Origin: Chloroflexota bacterium
Lineage (GTDB): Bacteria > Chloroflexota > Anaerolineae > Anaerolineales > Anaerolineaceae
Length of the DNA stretch: 57,845 nt
Direction of reading: 5' to 3'
Assembly: GCA_012799995.1 (NCBI GenBank)
Contig: JAAZKE010000007.1
Span: forward strand, 1-57,845
Shown: in pieces, positions 1 through 7,844 of the stretch
Layout: each line of letters begins with the position of its first letter
Position numbering within the stretch: the stretch's first letter is position 1
The notes under the pieces: model-generated
Databases searched by the model: none
What the model was told of the DNA's origin: nothing
Seen by the model: the letters and a program-made list of their open reading frames with translations, nothing else
Translations under genes and position numbers: made by a program

Positions 1-238
1 ATATAAATTATGATGATTTAATAATTTATTATTGAAATCAAGAAAACTTCTAAAAATAATCAGAGAAAATTTTTCAAATAATAATAAAATTATTATATTT
101 TTCCAACTGAGTTTATAAAATAGCTAAAGAAAAATCTGAATATCCAAACACAAAATCGTTTTTATAAAAAAATGCCAAAGAATATCTGAAAGAATTTGGT
201 GTTTAATTTTAAAAATTAATCGATAAAGGAGAATAACT
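1..238. other. AT-rich upstream stretch, no supported gene
   Basis: This stretch is very AT-rich and all six frames are broken by stops. A short open tail ending in a stop at 204-206 (last residues KEYLKEFGV) sits 32 bases before the HNH gene and could be the end of a decayed upstream gene. An in-frame stop about 40 bases earlier argues against an intact gene. A strong ribosome binding site (AAAGGAG, 225-231) serves the gene at 239. Nothing else is recognised. Confidence 0.4.
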
Positions 239-838
239 ATGGCTGAGAAAAAAACAATTAATGAACTTATTATGGAATATTTTAAAGACCACCCGAATAT
301 GGATTTAAAGCATGGGCCGGTTGTTGATTATGTAACTCAAGAATATTTAAAGTTTTCTGCTGAACCCCCAAGAGATCCTTGGAGGGCTATCAGAAGTTTA
401 CATCAAAATGGTTATCTAATTAAAGTTAAGAAAGGGGTTTACCGCTATGATCCGAATTATAAAGAACAGGTAGATCTTTGGGATTTTGATGAAGAGACTA
501 AAGCTAAGATATTAGAAAGGGATAATTACCGGTGTGTTGTTTGCGGTAGAGGTGAGGAAGATGGAGTCGAATTGACAGTGGACCATAAAAAGCCAAAAAA
601 TTCCGGGGGAGATAACTCCATTGATAATGGTCAGACACTTTGCTCACCTCACAACATTTTAAAGAAAAAATACTCTAGAACCGAGGCCGGGAAAAAGTAC
701 ATAATACAACTTTATGAGGATGCTTTACGGGAAAGAGATGTAGCAATGATAAATTTCTGTGAAGACCTCTTTGAAGTTTTTGATAAACACCATATTGATG
801 AACATATCAAAGTATCAAAGAAAAAGAGTTTTATATGA
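239..838 (+). CDS. Winged-helix / HNH endonuclease, restriction-enzyme-like
   Basis: This 199-residue protein has two visible parts. Residues 5-72 look like a winged-helix DNA-binding region ending in a beta-hairpin (GYLIKVKKGVYRY). Residues 92-145 form an HNH nuclease: a Cys pair (C99, C102), then D115-H116, N130, C135 and H138, matching the beta-beta-alpha-metal arrangement with a structural zinc site. HNH proteins of this size with an N-terminal specificity domain are typical of type II restriction enzymes, so cleavage of foreign DNA is the likely role. No methyltransferase partner is in the window; it could lie upstream of base 1. The start has AAAGGAG seven bases before the ATG. Base composition is clearly more AT-rich than the rest of the window, suggesting transfer. 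A solitary homing-type or phage HNH protein is the main alternative. Confidence 0.8.
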   Translation: MAEKKTINELIMEYFKDHPNMDLKHGPVVDYVTQEYLKFSAEPPRDPWRAIRSLHQNGYLIKVKKGVYRYDPNYKEQVDLWDFDEETKAKILERDNYRCVVCGRGEEDGVELTVDHKKPKNSGGDNSIDNGQTLCSPHNILKKKYSRTEAGKKYIIQLYEDALRERDVAMINFCEDLFEVFDKHHIDEHIKVSKKKSFI

Positions 839-1434
839 CGAACTACTTGGTAGGTTCCTTTCATCCTAAAAGATTCGAAGATACCGAGTTAGTTTATTAG
901 GTTGAAGAACTCGAATAAACAGAATATCACCTTTCCTTTCTAGTTTAGTGAAATTCAGGCACTTATCAGAAAGAGAAGGTGATTATAGCGTAAAAACGAA
1001 TTAGTTTGACCGAATAAAGTCGGTATACAAAAAATCACGCATGAGCACAACAAAATAATAAATTCTAAGTTTATGCGTAAAATTTTAAATTATTATTTTC
1101 AAAAATAGATAAGAAAAAAAGTGTCTGGAGTATGGTCTTTTACTGACACGAAAAGCTTAATACTAGTTTGGTGACAAGCTTTTTTATGAAGATACTCAAT
1201 TTTGTGGTCAAAGAGCCGTTGAATTAATAATTGACAAAAAGAAAAAAAGCGCATGATATAAGAATGTTTAATGTGATTTGTGAAGGAAGCATAAGATACT
1301 TGGATCAACATATGGCTAAAGATTAAATAATAATAGCTGAATGTGCTAATCTGGGCTAGCACATTCAGTTCCATTCGGAAAACGCGAGTTAAGCACTACC
1401 CTTTTTTATTGCTATTTTCCTCACATTTTCCCGA
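839..1434. other. AT-rich intergenic region with hairpins, no supported gene
   Basis: About 600 bases without a convincing gene. A minus-strand open frame at 1099-1374 is low-complexity and looks spurious. Visible structure: arms AAGCTTTT/AAAAGCTT near 1150-1190, a 5-base inverted repeat GTGTC/GACAC near 1120-1147, and the strong hairpin listed separately at 1337-1368. Short open stretches on the plus strand near 1230-1325 do not join into a recognisable protein. It reads as eroded accessory DNA. Confidence 0.4.
1337..1368. terminator. Perfect 12-bp hairpin between HNH gene and regulator
   Basis: CTGAATGTGCTA (1337-1348) is repeated in exact inverse at 1357-1368 around an 8-base loop. No U-run follows on the plus strand. 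It may be a Rho-assisted or bidirectional terminator, or a protein-binding palindrome upstream of the regulator promoter. Confidence 0.45.
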
Positions 1435-1463
1435 TTGACAAACCTCCTTTTTTGTTCTATAGT
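1435..1463 (+). promoter_or_regulatory. Sigma-70-type promoter of the LuxR-type gene
   Basis: Consensus -35 TTGACA (1435-1440), a 17-base spacer and -10 TATAGT (1458-1463). The predicted transcript start is about 45 bases before the ATG at 1515. An imperfect inverted repeat (TAGAAA...GTTCTA) follows the -10 and could bind a regulator. Confidence 0.7.
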
Positions 1464-1514
1464 TGTACTGTCTAAATAGAAAAAACGTTCTATATAAATA
1501 TGGGGAAATGAGCC

Positions 1515-1946
1515 ATGACGAAGATTTTGTACATTTTAGACAACAGCAGCTTCCTTTTATCTGAAACGGAATTGGAGCTACAGGCTTTCGTGAAGAGTCT
1601 TGAAACACAGGAGTTTGACCTGCCATTTTATGCTGAAGTGGAGCGTGTAATTGAGCTCGAATCGATGGCGATCCTGATTCTCCAAAGCCTCAAGCCGCCG
1701 CTGAAACAGTTGACCGAGCAACAGCAGCGTGTGGTTCATCATCTGATCCGGGGATTGACTGTGGATCAGATCGCGCTGACGATGTCGCTGAGTAAGGAGA
1801 CCGTCAATTTTCATATTGCCAATGCTAAAAACCGCCTGAATCTCGGGACGCGCAATGAACTGATTGCGCGCTGCAGTCAGGCAATTCATTTTCATAACCC
1901 TGAAAATGCGAATGGATCTGAAAACGGAATAATCCTTGCACCTTAA
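1515..1946 (+). CDS. Small LuxR-type helix-turn-helix regulator
   Basis: A 143-residue protein whose residues 65-120 form a LuxR/GerE helix-turn-helix: LTEQQQRVVHHLIRGLTVDQ begins the domain, and the recognition helix is near SLSKETVNFHIANAKNRL. The N-terminal 60 residues lack a recognisable phosphoacceptor or ligand domain; there is no conserved Asp/Lys pattern of a receiver. It is therefore an orphan DNA-binding protein of unknown signal. The gene ends 77 bases before the start of the large secreted protein on the same strand and no terminator separates them, so it may control or be co-transcribed with that gene. A GGGGA element precedes the ATG. The domain call is firm; the regulatory target is inference. 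Confidence 0.75.
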   Translation: MTKILYILDNSSFLLSETELELQAFVKSLETQEFDLPFYAEVERVIELESMAILILQSLKPPLKQLTEQQQRVVHHLIRGLTVDQIALTMSLSKETVNFHIANAKNRLNLGTRNELIARCSQAIHFHNPENANGSENGIILAP

Positions 1947-2023
1947 ACAAATGCAAAATGATTATCACTCTTGGGGAACGAAATCCAACTGAATTTCGTA
2001 CCTTAAAGAACAGGAGGACTCTT

Positions 2024-4765
2024 ATGAACAGGATTCGATTACCTTTAATGATCTGCCTGAGCGTCATCATGATAGTTTCAGGCTTGCTGCCGGTTTTCGC
2101 TGCGCAGACGCCTACGCAGAAAATGCCCGAGAAATGTCTTGACCAATATGGAACCGTCCGAACCGACCTGAATTCTGTCAATTCGGACTTTTGTTTTCTC
2201 CCCGACAAGACGATGACCTATATCAGTTGGGGCGAATATAAACTTTATAAAAATCTGGGCGTATTGCTGAATCAGACCGATCCGCTTTCACTGGCAAATC
2301 CGACTACACAAACTTTTGGATTGCCGGTGGATGGAAGCGCAACGCAGGATCCTTCCATGATGCTGCCGGGCTTCAACCAGCTTCCAGCGGATTCTACCCA
2401 GTTGAGCGACAGCACGCTTCAAAATCAGAACATTCCGGATTTCAACCAGCTTCCACCCGGAACATCGGAACTTTCCAATCAAGAACCGCAGAGCCAGGTC
2501 ATTGATGAAAACCCCGTACTTCTTCAGCCGCTGGTTGACATACCAATACCTACCGCAGAACCTCCTATGGAGGAGGAACCTCCTCAGGTGATGATGATGT
2601 CAGTTCCGCTGATCGGTACGATCACGAGTATCACTGGCGTCAGCCCTGCCCAGGGTGATGTCATCAACTCGGCTACCGTCAATTTCTCCTGGTATATGGA
2701 CGCGGTCGGCGTTGATACCGTTCAAACCAATTTTGTATTGAACATTGACGGTGTTAATTATGCGGTTACGCCGACTTGTGGTCTTGATACCTGCAATGTT
2801 ACCCGCACCGTTACCGCAGGTAACCATATCTGGTTTGTTACCGGAAAAGCCGGCACGGTTTCAGTCAGTTCGAAACCGATTTCATTCAACGTTGTGCTGA
2901 ATGCTGTTGCACCGTCCAAACCGGTACTGTTTGCTCCTTCCGGTTCGCAAACCAGCAAAATGCTTACCATGCAGTGGATTCCGGCCACCAATGTGGATAA
3001 TTACCAGCTGGCATGGAACTATGGAAGTGGAAATGGTACGGCCAGTTTACCGGGCACTGATGCCTCCTGTATGGGCGGATTGTGCAGCCTGCCTATAACT
3101 TTCCCCAGTGTTGGCGCTTACACCTGGACGGTGACAGCTGTCAATACTCATGGTACCAATGCTTCGGATCCGATGAATTTTACGATTGCAGCGCCAGCAA
3201 CAGCACCCGCGAAAGCAGTGTTGGTAATGCCGGATGGCGCTTACACTTCTCCATCGGTCAATTTTGTCTGGAAACCGGTACCCGGTGCAGACGCCTACGC
3301 TGTGGTATGGGTGAATCAGTGGGGTGAAACCAATACGTTAACGTTGCTTGCCACTGATGCGACCTGCCTGGCGGGTGATTGTCATGTTGGGGATATCCTG
3401 CCTACTGCAGGCTCTTACACCTGGTATGTAATCACAGCAAACACTGCCGGCACCAGCCAATCCAATTCGATGAGCTTCTCATTGAGCAACCAGCTCTCGG
3501 TGCCAACTGCCAACACTCCGCGCGGCGCTGTAGGGAATGCACAGCCGTTCACTTATGTTTTCTCCAAGATACAGGACAACGTATACGAATATAACGTCAA
3601 AGTCTGGGAAGCATATTCAAACAACCAGGTTGCTGACTACTATTGGAATGTCAGTAAGCTGAATTGCGGTGCCTCCACTTGCAGCGGCTTGGCAACCTCG
3701 ACCTTACCGCAGGGATATTACTACTGGAAAGTGCGTGCCCGCTCCAATAACACGGTTAGTGACTGGTCAAGTGCCTCGCACTTCAATAATCTGACCTATG
3801 CACCGACCCCGGCACCCTCTACCATTCCTTATGCCTACGCTCCCAGTGGCGTGATTTACACTGCAACGCCGACTTTCAGCTGGCGTGCAATCACCGGTGC
3901 TTCGGTATATTGGCTGACAATTTATGATGCCAATAGACGCATTATTTACTCAACCTCGATAAACTCCAGTGTCTGCGATTATCGAAATTGCAGTTTCAAC
4001 CCCGGGTTCACACTGCCAGGCAATGGCAATTACTCCTGGAAGATCGCCGGTGGTGCCTGGAACGGTACCGTCTGGGGCGTTTCTTCGGCGGCCTTTTCTT
4101 ATCTGGGACAACCGGTGCCCACGATTGTGCCTCAGATTCTGCCGACTGACCTGCGCATTGTCTATCCCAAAAAAGATGATGCCATGAAAGCATCCGAGGC
4201 GAAGATCGTCTGGTTGGATGACTTTGATAAGAATGAACGCTTCCTGTTCACAGTGCACTCCAGGGACAATACCGAACTGCTCAAAGTTGAGCTGGATCGG
4301 GAATCGGCCTGGTGTGATCGCACCATCTGTACGATTGCCTTTGAGAATATCCCGGTGGCTGATGACTATCGCTTTGAGCTGACACCAATGTCAAATTCCG
4401 GCAACGCTGGCAATCCAACCCTCCTGACGATCGATATTACTGATCAGGACCTTGGCTTTGGACCTGTTTATCCGATGGATAACGAATCCGTCATCTCCAA
4501 ACCGATCTTCAGCTGGCGCCTGCCATCTGATAGCGACCCGGAGGCACAGAAGGATTACGTTTACACGGTGAAGCTTGATAATCGATCTCGCTCAATGGAA
4601 GCGATCCTCGGCCCATTCACCTGCGACTCAGTCGGACTCACCTGTTTTGAAGGCGGAGCCTTCCTGACCTTGAAGGAACCGCTGCCGCCAGGCGAATATC
4701 GCTGGGGTGTTTCCGTCCAGCAATTGGATACCTATACCGAACCTGTTACTTTCAAAATTCCATAA
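2024..4765 (+). CDS. Secreted multi-repeat protein with seven Cys-paired Ig/FN3-like repeats
   Basis: A 913-residue exported protein. The chosen ATG at 2024 follows AGGAGG (2012-2017) and starts a clear signal peptide (positive start, hydrophobic core to about residue 24, cut near VFA-A); a longer frame from 1958 has no such signal. Residues about 95-200 are a Pro/Gln/Ser-rich linker containing a duplicated FNQLP element. From about residue 200 to the end, seven beta-rich repeats of about 100 residues follow, each with a tight Cys pair: 252/257, 349/354, 448/453, 548/553, 651/656, 764/769 and 867/874. The repeats resemble fibronectin III or Ig-like folds in pattern (conserved Trp in Y/FxW, aromatic-rich YTWxV strands). 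There is no membrane anchor or sortase motif at the C-terminus, so it is probably secreted or loosely bound to the surface. Function is unknown; adhesion or matrix is a reasonable guess. Confidence 0.75.
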   Translation: MNRIRLPLMICLSVIMIVSGLLPVFAAQTPTQKMPEKCLDQYGTVRTDLNSVNSDFCFLPDKTMTYISWGEYKLYKNLGVLLNQTDPLSLANPTTQTFGLPVDGSATQDPSMMLPGFNQLPADSTQLSDSTLQNQNIPDFNQLPPGTSELSNQEPQSQVIDENPVLLQPLVDIPIPTAEPPMEEEPPQVMMMSVPLIGTITSITGVSPAQGDVINSATVNFSWYMDAVGVDTVQTNFVLNIDGVNYAVTPTCGLDTCNVTRTVTAGNHIWFVTGKAGTVSVSSKPISFNVVLNAVAPSKPVLFAPSGSQTSKMLTMQWIPATNVDNYQLAWNYGSGNGTASLPGTDASCMGGLCSLPITFPSVGAYTWTVTAVNTHGTNASDPMNFTIAAPATAPAKAVLVMPDGAYTSPSVNFVWKPVPGADAYAVVWVNQWGETNTLTLLATDATCLAGDCHVGDILPTAGSYTWYVITANTAGTSQSNSMSFSLSNQLSVPTANTPRGAVGNAQPFTYVFSKIQDNVYEYNVKVWEAYSNNQVADYYWNVSKLNCGASTCSGLATSTLPQGYYYWKVRARSNNTVSDWSSASHFNNLTYAPTPAPSTIPYAYAPSGVIYTATPTFSWRAITGASVYWLTIYDANRRIIYSTSINSSVCDYRNCSFNPGFTLPGNGNYSWKIAGGAWNGTVWGVSSAAFSYLGQPVPTIVPQILPTDLRIVYPKKDDAMKASEAKIVWLDDFDKNERFLFTVHSRDNTELLKVELDRESAWCDRTICTIAFENIPVADDYRFELTPMSNSGNAGNPTLLTIDITDQDLGFGPVYPMDNESVISKPIFSWRLPSDSDPEAQKDYVYTVKLDNRSRSMEAILGPFTCDSVGLTCFEGGAFLTLKEPLPPGEYRWGVSVQQLDTYTEPVTFKIP

Positions 4766-4777
4766 ACTTCTCTGTAT

Positions 4778-4816
4778 GATCAGTAAAAAACACCCATTGG
4801 GTGTTTTTTACTGATC
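4778..4816. terminator. Bidirectional intrinsic terminator
   Basis: An 18-base perfect stem (4778-4795 with 4799-4816) around a 3-base loop, with A-run and T-run arms on either side of a CACCC/GGGTG tip. It separates the secreted-protein gene from the NuoF-like gene, so the latter needs its own promoter. Confidence 0.9.
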
Positions 4817-4892
4817 CATTTAAGAACTGAAACCCCAGTTTGCGGTAAGATTAACCCGATAGGAATCAGCTTATATTTTAGAGGAGAATCCG

Positions 4893-7844
4893 ATGGGGGA
4901 ATTGCGCTTCAGCACCTTTACCGCGCTGGAAAATCTGAAAAAACAGTTATGGCGCGAATATGACCATGATCTGCCAACCCTGATTGTCTGTATCTGGGAT
5001 GGCGAGCATGCAGCTACCGCGATATCGCTCTTCAAAAGTCTGGAAGATGCTGTTCTCCGCAAGCAGGCCAACATTCGGGTGGAATTGCGGGAAATTGATG
5101 GTCATGATCTGGAGGATCAGGCGCCGATTGTAATGCTTCTCCCCACCTATCAGCTGAGAACGCACGTTCGCCCGGAAGAAACCGACCTGATCGTCGATGA
5201 ATTAATAGCTGGTGTCCAATCGGCATCCGATTTTTTCCCGAATAGCCCGGAAGGTGAGGAGCATAAGGAGCCTGCCGGGCAGCCCATTCCATCAGAAGAT
5301 CCTGCTCCTGTAAAAACCCTGGATGAGAAAGACCCGCCAACAACATTCAGGAACACGCTGCTGGGCGCCTATTTAGTTGCGTCCCGCAAAGCGGCAAATC
5401 TGTTCAAACGATGCCCTCAAGCCCCGGTGAAGAAGGCTGAAAAATCGCAGGTTGCGCTGATGCTGGAACGTACCAGGAAATTAATACTTTCGAAATATGA
5501 TCCGGAGCAACCAATGGTGATGATCTGCGCTTGGGAGGGGCAATGCGCGGTTGAGGCGGTGTCACTTTACGAAGCTTTCAGGACCGCTTTGGATAAATAT
5601 CACTCGAATGCTACTGTCAACATTAAGAAAATCGATCCTTCCGGCTTTGCAGATCAAGGTCCGCTGGTGATGACTCGTCCTGTTGAGGCTGTGTATGTAA
5701 AGGTTAAAGATTACGATGCTGAAATGATCGTTTCACGCACCATCATGCGTGGGGAAGTCCTGGAAGGGCTTCTTTATCACCCGCCAATCGTTGAAGAACC
5801 CAAAACCCTGACCCTGGCGGAGTTACAGGAGATGGCTGGGTGCAATCCTGAGCTGGATCGTATTTTTGGCGAGAGCGATGAGACTGATACAAAAGGCAGC
5901 CTACTGGAGCTGCCAAAATCGCTGCCGTTATTGGTGCCTGGCAAAACGATTCTTCGTTCCCGCGCTGCCGTCATCAGCACATTGCAACCTTTCCTGCGCT
6001 TTTTTGAACAGGAAAGCGTTGAATCGCTGGTGCTACAGACGGTTGAACGGAAAGATGATGGAAAAGGTGATGTAATAATAGAGCCTGACGACCTTAAACA
6101 GTCTGAATATCCATTGGAAGAAGCTGAATTGATCACAGTCAGCGATTTAATGAATGAGGTAAACAAGCCAGAACCAGATCAGATGGAGAAGTCTGACGAA
6201 GCATTGCAGGATTATTTTGATCGGCCGATCATCGCGGTCTTGTGTGCCGGTGATGCTGACCCGCAGGATGCCGAACGGCTTGCGGTGCTGCTCACCTCAG
6301 CGGTAAATTCAGAATCTGCTGACGTGCGTGTGATTCGCCCCGGCAGAAAGACTGCCCCGGGGTTGGGAATCTCTCTGTTATTGATCCCCAGCGGCCTGAT
6401 GTATGCCAATGTGCGTCCGGAAGAGCTGGATTGGATCCTTGAGAAAACGCTCCGTCAGGGTGAAGTGCTGATGGACAAGCTGGTAGTGAACCCGCAATCG
6501 GAACTGAAGATTTTCCGGGAGTCGGATCTGCCTTTTTACCGTCATCAGACTACTTTATTAACCAATCTCGATCATTTTGTTGAAGATTACGATCTTGATG
6601 CCATGTTCACCGTCGATGGATTGGACGGCTTGCGCGCTGCGCTTTCTCAGTCGCCGGTTTCGCTGATTCGGGAAGTGAAAGCTGCCAATTTTCGCGATCG
6701 CTTCGCCGGAGGTATGCCGTTTGGCTTTCTGTTGGACAATTGCCGCAAGCAAAATGACAGCGATAAATCGATTGTCGCGATAGCAGATTGCGCTCATGGC
6801 AGCAATCCTGTGGATATGCTGTTATTGAGCCGATACCTGTTGCGGGTGGTCGAAGGGATGGAAATTGCCGGGTATACGATTGGCTGTAAAAAAGGCGTGA
6901 TCTATCTGCGGAACGGTACTGATCGGATTTACGAATTCGTAACGACTGCTATTGAGGAATTGCGCCGCCGCCATGTGCTCGGCACTGATCTGCTGGATCA
7001 GACGCTTTCCTTTGACCTGGAAGTTTTCCGCTCGGATGGCGAAGATATTGGCGGCGATGTAACCGCTGTGCTGGCGAAAATCGCTGGCGAGGTTCCGTTG
7101 CCAAAAAGGCAGCCGCCTTACCCGGTCGAAAGCGGTTTACAAGGGAAACCGACGATCGTCAGTGGTCTGGAGACATTTGCATTGCTGCCGCTCGTTTTCA
7201 GCTACGGCAATGAAACGTTTGCTGAAGCGGGTTCCTTATCTGGCGGTGGTTCGTTGCTGGTCCCGGTGAAGGGTGTTCCCGGACATCCGGGAATCGTGGA
7301 AGTTTCTTCCACTGCCCGGCTTGAATCCATTTTAAGCGCCTGGAAAGCGATCCCTGCTCCTGACAAAGACCGGTTGATTCGAAATGGACAGCGCGGAAAA
7401 ATAATTTCTGCTGACCATTTGAATTACGCTTATGAATATGCCTTCCCAATTAGCCGCGAGGTTCAATCTGCTAATGGTCTGATTGTCACAACGGAAGAAA
7501 CAGTGCTTGGAGAGGTGGTCGCCGAACTTGAAAGCGCTGTGAAAGCGTCTTGCGATCGTTGTGCTACCAGCCGTGTTGGGATTCCCCAGCTGATCTCACT
7601 GCTCGCAAAGCAACCGCCTATAGAGGAAAGGGTACTGGCTCTGGCAGAAGGGATTCGTGACGGGGCAGCCTGTTCGCATTGCCGCGATGCCATGACTGCG
7701 ATCATTTCACTGGTTGAAGCCGCTCCTTCCCTTTTCACGAGCGCACCTCCTTTTATGAATCGCAAAATCAGCGCAGTCCCTGGATTGATGGAAACACAAA
7801 GCGCTGATTTTGATCAGAATTTTGCTGACAGGAGGAATCCATGA
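4893..7844 (+). CDS. Derived NuoF/HydB-like protein with three thioredoxin-like domains
   Basis: A 983-residue protein whose order matches HydB/NuoF-type subunits but with key residues lost. Three thioredoxin-like ferredoxin domains (about 28-106, 204-296, 443-536) keep the family end signature (RPEETDLIVDELI; EMIVSRTIMRGEVLEGLL; RPEELDWILEKTLRQGEV) but lack the four Cys for a 2Fe-2S cluster. Residues 545-740 follow the FMN/NADH domain: GRGGAGFPTG has become DRFAGGMPFG (602-611), the acidic FMN/NADH loop has become ADCAHGSNP, yet MEIAGYTIGCKKGVIYLR and LQGKPTIVSGLETFALLP remain recognisable. An SLBB-like part spans about 752-815. The C-terminal cluster motif is C887-x2-C890-x2-Ser, with C927/C930 later, so one ligand is Ser. 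NADH oxidation is therefore doubtful. It overlaps the next gene by 4 bases (ATGA), so the two probably form one complex. Start has AGAGGAG. Family homology is inferred by eye; function is not known. Confidence 0.8.
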   Translation: MGELRFSTFTALENLKKQLWREYDHDLPTLIVCIWDGEHAATAISLFKSLEDAVLRKQANIRVELREIDGHDLEDQAPIVMLLPTYQLRTHVRPEETDLIVDELIAGVQSASDFFPNSPEGEEHKEPAGQPIPSEDPAPVKTLDEKDPPTTFRNTLLGAYLVASRKAANLFKRCPQAPVKKAEKSQVALMLERTRKLILSKYDPEQPMVMICAWEGQCAVEAVSLYEAFRTALDKYHSNATVNIKKIDPSGFADQGPLVMTRPVEAVYVKVKDYDAEMIVSRTIMRGEVLEGLLYHPPIVEEPKTLTLAELQEMAGCNPELDRIFGESDETDTKGSLLELPKSLPLLVPGKTILRSRAAVISTLQPFLRFFEQESVESLVLQTVERKDDGKGDVIIEPDDLKQSEYPLEEAELITVSDLMNEVNKPEPDQMEKSDEALQDYFDRPIIAVLCAGDADPQDAERLAVLLTSAVNSESADVRVIRPGRKTAPGLGISLLLIPSGLMYANVRPEELDWILEKTLRQGEVLMDKLVVNPQSELKIFRESDLPFYRHQTTLLTNLDHFVEDYDLDAMFTVDGLDGLRAALSQSPVSLIREVKAANFRDRFAGGMPFGFLLDNCRKQNDSDKSIVAIADCAHGSNPVDMLLLSRYLLRVVEGMEIAGYTIGCKKGVIYLRNGTDRIYEFVTTAIEELRRRHVLGTDLLDQTLSFDLEVFRSDGEDIGGDVTAVLAKIAGEVPLPKRQPPYPVESGLQGKPTIVSGLETFALLPLVFSYGNETFAEAGSLSGGGSLLVPVKGVPGHPGIVEVSSTARLESILSAWKAIPAPDKDRLIRNGQRGKIISADHLNYAYEYAFPISREVQSANGLIVTTEETVLGEVVAELESAVKASCDRCATSRVGIPQLISLLAKQPPIEERVLALAEGIRDGAACSHCRDAMTAIISLVEAAPSLFTSAPPFMNRKISAVPGLMETQSADFDQNFADRRNP

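Noticed and set aside
100..206. Possible end of a methyltransferase gene before the HNH gene
   Set aside because: In-frame stop shortly upstream and only about 12 open codons; no motif seen. Kept only as a comment.
1099..1374. Minus-strand open frame of 91 codons
   Set aside because: Low-complexity, AT-driven composition, no ribosome site, overlaps the perfect hairpin at 1337-1368.
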